Part shown: positions 22,513 to 34,715 of the stretch, one piece after another
How positions within the stretch are numbered: the first letter of the stretch is position 1
Layout of the letters: each line of letters opens with the position of its first letter
DNA from: Pelargonium x hortorum
Lineage: Eukaryota > Streptophyta > Magnoliopsida > Geraniales > Geraniaceae
DNA: 64,000 bases
Reading direction: 5' to 3'
Assembly: GCA_036897525.1 (NCBI GenBank)
Contig: JAYMTJ010000045.1
Location: 1-64,000, forward strand
Notes under the pieces: model-generated
What the model was told of the DNA's origin: nothing
Seen by the model: the letters and a program-made list of their open reading frames with translations, nothing else
The model's database searches: none
Made by a program: the position numbers and the translations under genes

Positions 22513-25500
22513 GGTGTTAAGAAAGATATGCAGAAGAGTATGGATAAGAGTAAACAGTTGAGTTGATGGATGATAAGGTATTCTTTTTTTCTTTAGATAA
22601 AGTAAAGCAAAAGCGCAACCTAACCCTTGGTTCAAAGTTAATACTTAACCTGTTAATAAATAGGTCCACAGAACACCACAACTTGCTTGCTCAGGTCAAC
22701 CTAACCGTCAAAAGCTATAAGGATAATAAAATAAACTGACTAGAATTTAATCCAGTGATCAGAATTCTCTAAAAAAAAAAATCTGATTAGCCTAAGAATC
22801 TAAAGATAAACAACACAAACCCTTTGTAGTCGGAAAATTCCATAAGTTAGTAGGGTCAAACGGCTCTCTTGGGTTGCACAAAAAGTCTTGTTTCCCTTAA
22901 GAATTTCTTACTTCCACTTTAGTGCTTTGTAAAGAAAAGTTTACCAAACCGGCTCGTGACTGTCTATTTAAGAAGCTAACCTTCTCTGTTTTACTCCTTT
23001 TTGACATTAGGGAAGAGGCATCCCGTATAAAGAAAAGATTCGGGTCTTTTTTTTGGTGTAGTATATCTTGTCTTGAGGAGTCTCTTTATTTTAATAGATT
23101 TCATTTATAGAGGCTACCTTTGAATTAAGGTATGTAATTGATAAACTACACCGAGAAAATGTTTAGGAATTTTAGGGGGTCCTAGAGGTACGAATAACAC
23201 TATAGTTGCTTTCTACTACAGATAAGTTAGGTAGTTTATAAACAACTTTATAGTTATGTTTTTTCCGGAGGTTTTCTTTAGTGCGAGTCTTTTTGTCTTA
23301 AAATACTAGGTTAAACAGTACTTCAGTATTATCTCCAATTCGGAATTCGTCCAAGTTTTGGGCTCAATAAAAGTTGAGAATACAAAGGGTCCAAGAAACG
23401 TAAACAAAGATATTGTATTTTATTCCTTGTTTGTTTCATAAATGACAGAATGACAGTGGCAGGCACATGGTTTACGTTGCGAATCTGCCCTCCTAAGCTG
23501 TTGTTGGCTCGCTTTCCATTAAAAGCATTCCCAACTTCCTCTGTATTCAATTCAGTCTTTACCGTCAATACAGTTACAGAAAGAGCAACTTCTCATTAGG
23601 ACAATCCCTACCATGAAAGTGAGATAGATACCTCTAAGCTCATACCCTCTTACACCGACATGTCCTATACTAACAGTACCATCACTAACCAGCTTTGACT
23701 TGCATTCCATTATATTCCATTAGAACTAAGGTCTTAGGGAGCCCGTATTTAGAATTTAGAGTTCGACTGAAAGTGCAAGAGTGTTCCATAGAGTTGGTTA
23801 AAGATACTAAGAAGCATTAAATTGGAGCTTAATGTTTCATCTTAGTTAGAAAGTAAAGCTTATAGAATCACTTATATAAGGATTTCTTATTAACGATAGA
23901 CTTTACAAAGGGAATCGATTTCGACACCTTTACCAGCTATACAGATAGATATAGAATCAGTTTCCATTAGTAGGTAGAAACCTATGTTCCAAAGAGTGTG
24001 TTTGATTGACTAGTCTTTTCATTGGCTTGCATTCCTTATAAGATATAACATTCTATTGGAGGTGTCGAAGATACTGAGTTAGAGAGTGGGACTTAGACTA
24101 AGTAAGGTTTCCTAACCCTGCCCAACTGGGTCATTTTCTTATGTGAACCAACCATTTGAATTCTGATGATGTAATTGACCCAAACAGGCTTTTTCTACCC
24201 ATTTCTAGACCCATTTTATAGAGGTAAAAGATAGGTAAACGTGCGTGTATCGCTAGAATTGTGAATGCGTATACACTGTAAACATATGCATTTTACCAAT
24301 AGAAACAGAAGGATTTTCATGCATTTTAGAATTGGTCCACATCGGTCTTTGACTTCTTGCTTTAACCGAACTCGATTTCTACTTGATCTTACTCTATTTG
24401 GAATGGGAGCTCTTTGTGGCTAATAGACAGGAATTCTTCTGTCGGTGTTGCTGCTGCTACTTTAACTTGTTATGGAAACCTGGAGTAGAGGCATAAATGC
24501 TTTGTCTTTCACTGAAGAAAGAGAGAGTTTAGTCTAACGGAGCTATTTGTTCTGTTGTGAGGAGAAGGAATCCGGAACAGTAGTTAAGTAGAAAGAGAGC
24601 GAATCCTTATGTTCCTTGTAAGCTCTTTAACTGTTGTTGAGAGTATTCAGATAGGAACTATGAATTGCTTGGCTTTGTATGTAAGTCGCTCTTTGAGTTC
24701 TTGAATGAGTTCTTGCTAACTGCTCATTACAGGTTTAGGAATTAGGAAGTTAAGACCTGAGAGTACAAATAATATTACCCTTCATCGAATTCCTTTGATT
24801 CATTGTAACAGCGAAGAGTCCGGTTGTTGCTAATTGTAGCTAGTGTGTAATGTAGCTTAGAGTTCCACTGTTGTTAAGTAAGAATAATTCCTCTTGTTCT
24901 TTGGTGTTTAGCGTTAGGGAGGTTAGAGCCTTACTTAGAGGGATAATGTTGAATCTCTATTACTGAGTTGAGTAAACATCCGAAGTTTACGAAGTCCTTC
25001 TATAAGATAATGAATATATATACTTAAACTAGAACCCCAAATGACTTTGACTTAGTTGTTGCTGCTGACTTTGTTGCTTGAGCCCTAGCCCATGAGAGCT
25101 ATAACTTTCCTTGGACTGTCTTCCGTTCCATTTGAAAGCAGCACTCGCAACAAAATAAATGTGCTTGTACCACCAGTGTTCTATAAAGCTTTCACTCTGT
25201 AAATGTTCTTTATCCTTTAGAATCAAATCCCTTACTTTTATTTATTAGGTCTTTTAGCTGTTGAAAATGTACACTTTTTTATTTTCAAAATGGAGTAGGT
25301 CTCTATAAACAAATTACTGTTTATGAATTTTGCAGTAGTAGAATTTTGAACATGAAATTTAGGACCTTATACTAGTGAAAGTGGTTCAATCTATCCTGAA
25401 AAAAATTCTATTTCATATAGCGACAGAACTTCATTCGGTAATTTGACTAAAGGAATGGACTCCGAAAAGCAGAAAAGTTTATTTTATATACATGTGAAAG

Positions 25501-25734
25501 TTATAAAATTAGTACTTTCTAGTATCTCTAGCAAGTAAATATTCATTCATCTAACGAGTGAGCCTATTAAACCGATAGCTATTATCTAGTAGCCAGCCTA
25601 GGAAACTCCCCCTAATACCTAGATATTAGTAAGAATTCCAGTTCTATCTCTTACCCAAGTACTTTTTCTCTTCCTAGTACTAGTCAATTCTAAGTCCTAA
25701 TCCTAACTAAAGAGGGTATATATCATAGGAATAC
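22513..25734. other. Noncoding stretch
   Basis: No gene recognised. A run of 11 A just precedes the named region's first open DNA at 22771-22781. Around 24420-25130 there are words rich in TTG/CTG (for example TTGTTGCTGCTGAC near 25065). These give a glutamine-rich frame of 65 codons on the minus strand, with no other support. Confidence 0.45.
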
Positions 25735-25815
25735 TGAGTAACAAAGCTATGAAGAGCAAGATACGGATAGTCTAGCTCTTCATAATAAGGTTTTTAAGAC
25801 TAAGAAAACAAGGTC
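25735..25815 (+). repeat. Dispersed repeat family C, copy 4
   Basis: AGCTATGAAGAGCAAGA at its start and TTTTTAAGACTAAGAAAAC at its end match the ends of the copy at 46401-46485 (AGCTATGAAGAGTATGA; CTTTCAAGACTAAGAAAAT). The middle differs by insertions and deletions. It is one of a pair with copy 5 only 100 bases further on. Confidence 0.5.
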
Positions 25816-25904
25816 CTATAACATCTGAATGTTCCATCTTAGATCAGTTAGATAAGTCGGAGGGTATCAAAATCAAAGAGGTTCTTAGAAGTCTGTCTTT
25901 GCTT

Positions 25905-26060
25905 GGGCTGGGAATGGTAATGCTATGAAGTGTGTTATAGCACTTCAGATTAAGAATAAAGAGTACGGGTATGGGTGAAGGCCTAGCAGCTATGAAGATA
26001 GGAAATAAAATAGAGAATCCGAGTACAGCTCTAAAGACTAAGAAGAAGGTTAAGGTAACC
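25905..26060 (+). repeat. Dispersed repeat family C, copy 5 (coding-like)
   Basis: GGGCTGGGAATGGTAATG followed by CTATGAAG matches 46357-46410 and, more loosely, 50695-50720. One frame reads through about 25 codons from GNAMK onward. After a shift, a second open run reads as a lysine-rich peptide ending KTKKKVKVTDYS. The alternation suggests an old coding repeat, but nothing identifies the protein. Confidence 0.45.
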
Positions 26061-28044
26061 GATTACTCATAAGGAAAGCTTTATACTTATGAAAGGTTAA
26101 TCTCTTATTTAACGTATACCTGTTAGCTAAAGCTCACCACAGAATTTCCTTAAATGGAGGTCCTTTCTATTGGTAATCGGTGCCATCCTAGTTAGTTAAG
26201 GGGCTGTTAATGAGATTCCCCGGCACGGCATTCCATTGACCAGTTAGAGTGTACCAGGCTGACATGAACATATGGCTTTAGAGTTCGGTTGACAGCTGAC
26301 AAGTGGGCTCCTAGCACAATTAAAATCTCTGATTTGGGGTACTTTTAAAGCTATGCCATTTGATCGATACCAGGTTCTCAACAAGGAATTCCCTTCGTTT
26401 TAGGTTTTAGAGAGTCATTACTCTTGTGTTAGTATCATAACAAGCAAGGGGTTTGCTTTTTTTTCAAGCTGAATGAGTTACTTTACTTTTTTTATCTGTA
26501 CAAGAGTTCCGAGTAAGTCAAATTCATTACCTTTTAGAGATTCTGGGGAAATCTTGCTGTTTAGTAACTCTCTGAATTGTATTCTTGTCTAGTAGAGGGA
26601 AAACTCTTTCTAAAAGAAAGCCTGTATATTTCGGTGCTTTTACTTGTGCAAGCTTACCTAAACTCCTAACAACTAAGATCCACTTGCTATTGGAAGCGGG
26701 TCACTCTATACTAAAGGAAGTAAAGACTGAATATCTGTCTTGTCAGCACAACTAGGCACTGGTGATGGATGGTCAATGAAAGGTCTTAGACTAGTATCTT
26801 TCTAGTTTCGACTGACAAAAAAAAGAGGGTTCCTTAAACGGATAAGTTGGACTTGGATTTGTAGTTTATAACATTCAGTACCTTAGTTGGTGGTTAAACG
26901 AAGAATGACCTTGTATCAATAGATTTGGTGCTTATTCTATTTCCGCTGAAAGAGCATAACATAAGAAGAGTGTTGGAATTAGACTCTATCTTCCTTATAA
27001 CAAACAGAATCTATAATAGAAACAGGTTCTATTCGCTCCATTAGAAAGCTATCTATTCCTAATAAGAAATAGGTAGGATACCACTTAGGAAGTCTAAGAC
27101 ATAGAAGATAAGAACTCCTATTCTAAAGTAAATTAGACAATACATGGTTTGATTCTTTAAAGTTATTCTTAATATAAAATTTTTCTCTTCTTTATTCTTT
27201 GCAGGGCTGCCTAAAATTTATAACCAAGATTTTTTTCTCTTACCCGATCTCCGGAACTCTTTGATAGTTTATTACCAGTAATTGAGAATCTTCCTTGTAT
27301 TGTAGGGAGGGTCTAATACAAAACGGGGTTTTTTAATCTCCAATGCGTATAACTTTCCTTTTGGTATTTCCGGGGACATCTCTTTATACAGCACCCTGTA
27401 GGTACTTATAGCCAAGGAATCCAGCATCTAATGTAGTGGTGCGCACTAGCATAAGTCCTAATAAGTCAATCAAAAAAAATGTTTTTGAAATACAAATGCA
27501 AGAGTATCTGGGGCTAGTGAGTGCTCTATCTAAAGTACAGTACACCCTTAGGAAGCGCTCTATTTCTATGAAGTAACTTGGTAACCCGTATCTTATAGTA
27601 TTGAGTTTTTTCCTCCTCTCAGTTTTTTTGTACAAGCTTGAATCTTAGCGATTATGATCTCTAAAGTATGGATGGGGCCTTTCAAATAAATCTGTCGATG
27701 TCTGGTCTGGGTAAACCTTAAAATAAAAGGGGAGGGTATTACAAAAATTCTAATAGAAAAGGTACTGCTTAATTTATAGCTTTTATTTTCACTTTACGAA
27801 GAGAATCCATTGCTACTATATAATAAATATAGCTAGAAGTGGCTACGTTTACAAATCCAGGTAGAAACTCCCCGCCTTAGCTTGTTTTTTTTAGGAAATG
27901 CTTAGTTCTGAGAGTTAAAGTTGTATGGTTTCAAACACTTCTTTATCAGAGTCTATTTGTTTTGTTAGAGAGTGCTTTCTAACTGCGAGACTGTAAAGGA
28001 AGTCAATACAATTCATTATGGCTTTTCCTAGATTCCTAACTCTA
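26061..28044. other. Noncoding stretch
   Basis: No gene recognised. A D-arm-like piece (GACCAGTTAGAGTG, near 26238) followed by CAGGCTGACATGAA recalls tRNA-fMet, but no T-arm follows. The 83-codon minus-strand frame at 27384 has no motif. Confidence 0.45.
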
Positions 28045-28190
28045 AATCCATCTTAGCTGTCCTAGCTCTAGCAGTTGTTCTTGTCTTGGGATTTGCACTT
28101 GGCAAGCAAGAGGGAAAGCAAAGGTGTTAAAGTAGCTCTTGAGTGTTTGTATTCTGGGTTTGTATTGTTATAGCTAAAGAAATAAAGGAA
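28045..28190 (+). repeat. Dispersed repeat family D, copy 1
   Basis: One frame reads as a hydrophobic peptide, ILAVLALAVVLVLGFALGK, followed by a polar tail and a stop. DNA and peptide resemble the start of the open stretch at 38203 (LFLALTVVLCFGGKL). A second block, TTTGTATTCTGGGTTT with TATAGCTAAAG (28146-28180), recurs at 37966-38050, so both copies carry the same two pieces in opposite order. The hydrophobic run resembles a signal peptide or membrane helix but is too short to be a gene here. Confidence 0.4.
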
Positions 28191-28861
28191 TAACATATTC
28201 TAGTCTAACTTGTCTAATCTAAGATGAAATTCTTGGTTTTGAGATTCCTAATTGGATAACATAAATTGATTATTTGAACTAGTTATGTCCAAAGAAGGTG
28301 AACTAGATTCTATTTCTTTTGGATGCAAGGCTGGTTTATCTTGTCTCCAATGTGGTAATCCGATCCCAATGAGTCAAATAACACCTTTTAGTATTAGTAA
28401 GTGAGTACCTAAACTTTATAGATTCTAGATATAAACTTCAGCATTGTTCTAATTAAGCGGGAATTCTGTTGTATTTGAAAGTCCTTTTAAACTCTTTTAC
28501 AAACATATGAGAGGGTTTAAATTAAATAAGATTCTTACTTTTTATCCTATATACAAATAGAAATAGCGCATTACCATTAAGAGGTCCTAGGGTCTTATAG
28601 TTTACGATTCATGTCCTATCTTTTCTCTCATTCGTATACTTGTTTGTACTCTGCCTGGTGTTGGCACTTTGTACTCTAAACTAGAAAACCAAAAAAGTAG
28701 AAGCTAATCAGCACTAGAGGTTCCTCTCTAAGAAGGGTCTCCCACCCTAACCGACTTAATTACTTGATGTGACCCGATGGTGCGAAGTAATTGATTCTAG
28801 AAGTTGGTCTGAATCAGTCATGTTTTATCGACTCAGCTTTTCGAAGTTCTCTATTAAAACC
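28191..28861. other. Noncoding stretch
   Basis: Nothing recognised. Confidence 0.45.
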
Positions 28862-28925
28862 AAATAATGCATGGATTTGAACCTTTGAATTCAAAGTAGA
28901 ATGCTACTTGATCAAAAGAGAAATG
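28862..28925 (-). pseudogene. tRNA remnant, possibly Gln(UUG)
   Basis: The minus strand carries ATCAAGTAG, a loop CTTTGAA that would give anticodon UUG, and AAAGGTTCAAATCC. These are in the order of the mitochondrial tRNA-Gln (CCAAGTGG ... TTTTTGG ... AAAGGTTCGAATCC) but with several bases missing. T-stem and anticodon stem each keep about three pairs. A 14-base perfect palindrome CTTTGAATTCAAAG (28883-28896) sits across the anticodon/T-arm junction. The assignment is weak. Confidence 0.25.
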
Positions 28926-30012
28926 AGAAAAATCTATAACTTAACCTACCTACTGGAAACTTGATTCTCTACTTATTTATTCATTTACTATACCCGCAAC
29001 TGCTGAGATTACCTACTTCATACTGGAAGAACTCATCTAATTAGCTAAGCGATTCTGAAAAGAGTTTTAGTAATGTTAATCTTATATTTACACCATTAAG
29101 AATGCCTTACTGCTCCTTTTTCTATTTTGGAAAACTTATGAACTTGCTTACCCTAGAATTTCCTTCTATTTAAACTAACGCTAATGGACCCTCCTTTCTT
29201 ATATTATATATAGCCTACGTGTGAAATAGCAGAATACCCAAGACTTTCTTTACCCTCAGTTCTTGGATTCCTTAAATAGTGGTATTCAAACAATAAATAT
29301 ACTGCCTTGACTTGAAAAGATACTCGTGAGAAAGAAAAACTACCATAAATTATAACGTGCGCTTCCCTCTTCTAGTACGAAAGAGAAGGAATACTAAGAT
29401 AACTCCTAGAATTAAGAAGGACTCTTTAATAGCAGTTAAGAAAGTTGCCCGTAATTGAGAGTCCAATTTTATAGGAGGATTCCTAGTTATGAAACTACTT
29501 ATTAATATAATAAGTCGAGGTTAAAACGAAATGCAGAGCCTTCATTATTTACCAATACAACCCGCAAGGACTCGCATGCTGTGTAGTTAGAAGACCTTTA
29601 GCTGCACATAGGATATGGGAGTGTTTTTTCTAAATTAAGTCACAGATTAGAATTTCATTTGATACACGCGTTTGGTTGAACTTGTTGGTTCAATTGTTTC
29701 CTTGCCCGAAATGCTGGCAAAAGAATCCTATATTGTATTGAATAGTACTTACTTCTTTCAAAATAGGTGTATAAAACTTCTTCTTTTTCAATTTATTAGA
29801 TCCTGTATCCGGATGTTTGTTTCATCTAGTTGAGTGGCTAATTCAACAAGCATAAGTATAATATAACAAAGAAAACTTGCTTTCGAAGGAAATAAAGACC
29901 ATAACTCACAAACAAGATTAAAACTCATAAAGGCAACCAAGGGAGTTTACTAGATAAGATCTAGTAATAGAATAACCAAACGTTTTTAGTAAACTGGATT
30001 TTTGATCATTTT
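28926..30012. other. Noncoding stretch
   Basis: Nothing recognised. Confidence 0.45.
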
Positions 30013-30085
30013 GTTAGTGTTCCGGATTTGAACCTGTGGCATCTGGAAAAGCAATCCGTACTTTAACCATGCAAACTTGATTTTT
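30013..30085 (-). pseudogene. tRNA-Met-like (plastid type) remnant
   Basis: On the minus strand, TGGTTAAAGTA followed by TTGCTTTTCCA resembles the D-arm and anticodon arm of the plastid-type tRNA-Met (TGGTTAGAGTA, TTGCTTTCATA), with four inserted bases between them. The anticodon CAU itself is altered. The T-loop GTTCAAATC is exact (30025-30033), but the T-stem keeps only two or three pairs and the acceptor ends do not pair. Glu or Ser(GCU) origins could also be argued from the loop. Confidence 0.35.
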
Positions 30086-32399
30086 ATATAATGAGGGGGA
30101 CTCATAACAAAGTAAATCTTCAGCGTGCGTATCCTAATACGAATTGAGCAGTCCGCCATAGAGTATATTACATCTCGATATTTCGAAAAAGAGTGATAGC
30201 TGCTACCAAGCATATTATATGAATTCTTTGCTTCTGGTTTATAAACATAATGTTTAATGGGTTTTGGGGCTATAAAATGACAAACGAAGGTGGCGAGGGG
30301 TAAATGAGCTACTTTTGGTTCCGACTTTGAGTTAATCCTATTGTAGTGAAGGCATTAAACTATAGAACGTGTTCTTATTATACTTTATACTGACGCTCTA
30401 TCTTAGTTTATCCACTTTGTGCTATTAACCGTCTGGGTACTCTGATGAAATCTATTTGGTAATTACCAAGGATTACACTCATTACACTATCTTTACCCTA
30501 TCCACAAACGGGTGCCATGTTAAAAATGAAGTACATTTAAGGCCAGGATACTCTACTAGGTCTATACTGCTGCTGGGGAATGTATCAAAATTAGTAGAAG
30601 CTAATGATTACACTAACTCGTGTACGCCTAAATAGCAAGAACTCGATATCGATAAGGATAACAAAAGGAAAACTAATACTATACGATTGCATACGGTCAA
30701 AAAGTCAAAATACTGATTATCCCCCTATATTAGCTTTTTCGTAAAGGCAAGTGCTATAACTTTTTAGTAGCAAACTTTAGTCCTCGTTTTTTTAGGTACT
30801 TTTTCCAGAACGCATAGGCTAGAGGCCGGTTCATTACCATGAGTAATTTGAAAAGACTACTCTATTAAAGGACAATACTATCGGATAACGGCTAAAGTAA
30901 CAGACACCCCTTTTCCTGTGCTACGGTGCGATAAAAAGAGAATGGAGTCACAGGTTCTAACTACTTTATTCGAAGTAATATACCCAAAAAGATACAAGGA
31001 GTGCCCTCGCTAAGATAACTTTCAGATAATCTTTTGCTTTCTAATTATGTAATAAGAAGTTTGACTTTTTAAAAGATAATCTATTTCGGATCTGGATTAC
31101 CCTCACTTAGATCGAATTTCTTGTCACTACTACGACTTATTGGATTCCGGGAAAGTTAATTAGTGTACGAGGTTACCTTTGTTATTACAGTATTTTGAGG
31201 TTTAGTTTTATGTATCTTACTTTATTTGCAACTCCTTCTTTGCTACATGTAGCATAGGAGTATTTGCAGCTTTTTCGAGATATATTTCTTTTTAAAAGTT
31301 TCATAAGAATCCCCCAACTTCAACCAGAGAATTACCTATATGCTATTAAGCAGCAGTCAAAGGGCCGGATGGGCGTTGGCTTAACCTTAATTTATTCAAT
31401 TAAAACGATTTGAAATTAAGCAGTTTACTGACTTAACTACAGGTACGACTAGCGTTGTCAGCTGGGCTACTTGGAAGACATATATTAAACACCCAATTAT
31501 AATATAATGAGATTCCCTGCATAACATACTGTAGATTTTACATTTCCTAATTCTTATACCTCTGTAAGGGGCCCCTTGTTAGCCTTAATACACAATGATC
31601 CAAGTACTACAAGGTTTTATAGGTAGTGTGTGCAGGTCTCTTGAAAAGAGCTCCTTGTAGAGGCACCTTATTTAAAGCCTAAAACGTAGAATTACGGGAC
31701 ATCGAAACTAACGATAAAGGACACCCTAGACACTCCGTTGATATTGTTTGGTTTAGTCTTGAATTTCTAGTAAATGAAGTTGAGTTAGAGCCTGGTTGTT
31801 TGATGTTGGCTATAAGGTATCTATATACTCAAATATCCTACATTACCTTTCTTCCTATCTTCGGTACCCTTCAGTCAGGTACACAAACAATTACAAATCT
31901 CCATAAGGTTTGTTTGTACCCTCTTTAATGATAATAGCAGGGAACCCGAGGTAATAACCTTAATTTAGAAAACTATCTAATAGAACTATTACTACTAACT
32001 AGACTACTAATACAATAACTATACTATAATAAGAATAAGACTCTCTAATACGTCTAATACCTATTCCCTTTCTACTCTCTACTGGTAAAATACTTACCTT
32101 CCTTATTACAATAGAGTGGTTTATAAGAAAGATCCCAAAGGCTCTAAGCTCCCATACCTGTCAGAGAAAGGTCTTATCCTTAACTAATAGATTGTGATGC
32201 CCTACAAGGTACTGTAGATAGAACTTTCGATAAGAATAAATACAGATTGCAAAAGAGTATCCGCTATGACAAAGGTATATATATAGCTTCTACTTATTGA
32301 AGCTACAATTAAGATTAAGTAAGGCTAAATACGCTCCGTATAAGTTTCGTTCCTATCTTTTTTCTCTAGCTCTTTTAATTAGGTCTAGCTCCTAAGAGT
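30086..32399. other. Noncoding stretch
   Basis: No gene recognised. A perfect palindrome AAGGGGCCCCTT lies at 31566-31577. An ACT/CTA-rich block at 31985-32040 resembles that near 7040-7090. Confidence 0.45.
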
Positions 32400-32590
32400 C
32401 ATGAAAGCAATCCTAAACAAGTCAGAGTAAGTCATGCAAAAAGCAAGTCAATCGGTAAGGGTTTTGTTCTTATGTTCCTTTGTTTCCAGGGCTTCCTATT
32501 TCGGAGAAAAGTCATAAGAAGAACTCTAAATAAAGGGTATTTGACATGCTCTGGACTCTCGCAGGTGTTTAAAATTGAGAAGTTATAGTT
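32400..32590 (+). repeat. Repeat families C and B, adjoining copies
   Basis: The first part reads as a short lysine- and serine-rich peptide (VMQKASQSVR) resembling VMQKRIQSVK in the block near 39775. Bases 32541-32580 (GACATGCTCTGGACTCTC, then GCAGGTGTTTAAAA) are a third copy of family B. At 22 kb the order is B then C, so here the order is reversed. Confidence 0.4.
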
Positions 32591-34645
32591 GCTAAGAAGA
32601 GTTTAGGTATTCCGGATTAAAAGCATGCTATGGGCTAAACAGGAAAACCCAGCCTAAAGTGGTAAAGGCCCCATCTTTAACAGAGAGCTGCGTAGGGAAA
32701 CTCATAATAAATTAATAGAGACGGATTCCAGTCATAGAGATTTCTAGAAATTTAGAGTCAATCAGGGGTTCGTAGTATAACTCGAGCACTACATCCGTTT
32801 TATTCCATAAGGGTGCTTTTAAGGGCAGCGGCAAATTGAAACAATATATCTATCGTATTGCTGAGAGGCTAAAAGGATTTACTACAAACTTAACGGACCT
32901 TTTATTATTAATTATTAGAGGCACAGGAATCCCCTTAGATTTTTTTTTTGAAAGGCCGGAGGATCCTATATTAATATTAGTTAGTTGGCTTTAGAAAGTC
33001 TAACCTACGAAAATCCGAGGCTAAAAAGGAATTCCACATTATAATATTTAGTAAAATCTAAGAATGACAGCCCCTTAGAGAAACCCATGTACTGCTTTTT
33101 TAGGTATTCTGGTATGCTTTGTGAAGCTGAGAAAACCTTATAAAAAAATTTACGCAAATGGAAATTGGTGTGGTGGTAAAAGGTCCTCATTATCAAATTG
33201 ACCTGTTAGGCAATAAGCTACCAAGCTTTTGTGTGCAGCCGCTAGGTTATTCTTATTAAGGAGTCTATTTCACTGAAGCTTTTGGATAGTTATCCATATA
33301 CTTATCTTATAAAGTGAATTTTGGGAGTGTTACTCAATACTAGGTAGGAAATTAGGCCTTAAGCTAGAAAAGAAAAAGGGCGTCATATAATCTGCTTTTA
33401 GTCAGTTTCATAATAAAACTATGCCCCAAGTTCTAGGATTTCCTAACAAACGAATAAGGAGACTCTGGTACTTTTCTCCTAGTAATAATGAAATGGCACA
33501 GGTATTTTAGTTGCAGCAAACTGGGATTTAATCATTAGAAACTTATATAGATATATTATCATTTAATGAATTGTTTTTCTTAATTTTGGTTTCGAGTCAC
33601 CCCACCAGGGATCCCAGAGCTTTTGCCTAGAACAAAGTTTGTCTCTCTTTATCTTTAAATAATCTCAAAAGTGTAGTATTAAGCCCCTAGAATTCCATTA
33701 CTTCCGCGTAAGATTTGCACCCCTATTAAGATTAAGGAGAGTTCTTTTTGTGAATCTCTCTCTTTTTTACTCTGAATTCTCTTGAGCAAATATCCAAATC
33801 CTTATTCATTTGTAGAATAGAACCTCCTTTACGTACGTACTAGAATCCGGGTCCCTTTCGGTGAGTTTTAATGCATAAAATAAGCCAATTCAGGGTTTTC
33901 TATAGCTATTTACCTGGTATTTGATAGGGATTTCCCTCAAGTATAGGCTCTAGCTTAGGAATTGCCCTAGTTGTTAGCTAGGGTTTTCTCATGTGTGTAT
34001 GTGTACAAGCAGGTGGTTTTCCAGAGCTATTTCCTTCTATGGGCCCTCCTGCAGCCTGTGCTTATCCTTATGCTTCAAAAAGTAGAGTCTTTAATTTATT
34101 CTAAAAGAAGTTTTTCTAATGAAAGGGTTTCAAGTTGTTTTTTTATGCAATTCTTGTTTCCTACTTTGTAAAGTATTAAGTTCAGGGCTGTTTGAGCTAG
34201 GCAGGTTTAGATTCCTCTCAAATTTCAGTATATCTTGAAAATCCTGTACAATCCTTTGTAGACCAGGTCAACATAAATAACACCCCTAAATTCCCTGGGA
34301 TAGGTCTTTTCTATCAGGAACTCTTGAGCCGCTCGCAAGCATACCCAAGAATCTACCTTTCTTTTCCTTTGGGATAAGGTACTAAAAAAAAGATTCATTT
34401 TGATTTTGCGCTTTTTGTGTGTGAGAAAAAAACTCCAGGTTAATTTAATATGGGGTAAATTGCGTGTGACTTAAACTTTCGAGCATACTGCACTGACACA
34501 CACTTGCTTGAGAAGAAAAGTGCCTTAATAGCCTTAAATAGTAGGCTATGAACCGAGGTAAGCTAAAAACCTTTAAACAGCCCGAAATTCGAGTAAAGCT
34601 TAATCAGGTAAGGTACCTGCTTAGTCTTTAATCTCCAAATAGAAA
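32591..34645. other. Noncoding stretch
   Basis: Nothing recognised. GGTTTCGAGTCACC near 33590 is close to a T-loop but lacks the required GTTC and paired flanks. Confidence 0.45.
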
Positions 34646-34715
34646 GGAAAATGTACGTATTCAAACCTGTGTCATCCTAAAAAAAGAAGTTTCCAAAACG
34701 TAAAAGACACTTGTA
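34646..34715 (-). pseudogene. tRNA-Pro(UGG)-like remnant
   Basis: The minus strand has ACGT-TTTGGAA-ACTT, an anticodon arm with loop TTTGGAA (anticodon UGG, U33 present). After extra T-rich sequence come ATGACACAGG and a T-loop TTTGAAT, comparable with plastid tRNA-Pro (ATGTCACGGG, TTCAAAT). The T-stem no longer pairs. The support is the loop plus the V/T-arm wording. Confidence 0.25.

Noticed and set aside
25029-25226. Glutamine-rich 65-codon minus-strand frame
   Set aside because: The Q run comes from a TTG/CTG-rich low-complexity stretch; no other coding evidence.
26225-26300. Possible tRNA-fMet remnant (GACCAGTTAGAG ... CAGGCTGACATGAA)
   Set aside because: Anticodon loop altered and no T-loop; match too short to list as a feature.
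28883-28896. 14-base perfect palindrome CTTTGAATTCAAAG as a protein-binding site
   Set aside because: Several palindromes of this length are expected by chance in A+T-rich DNA, and no promoter or gene is near.
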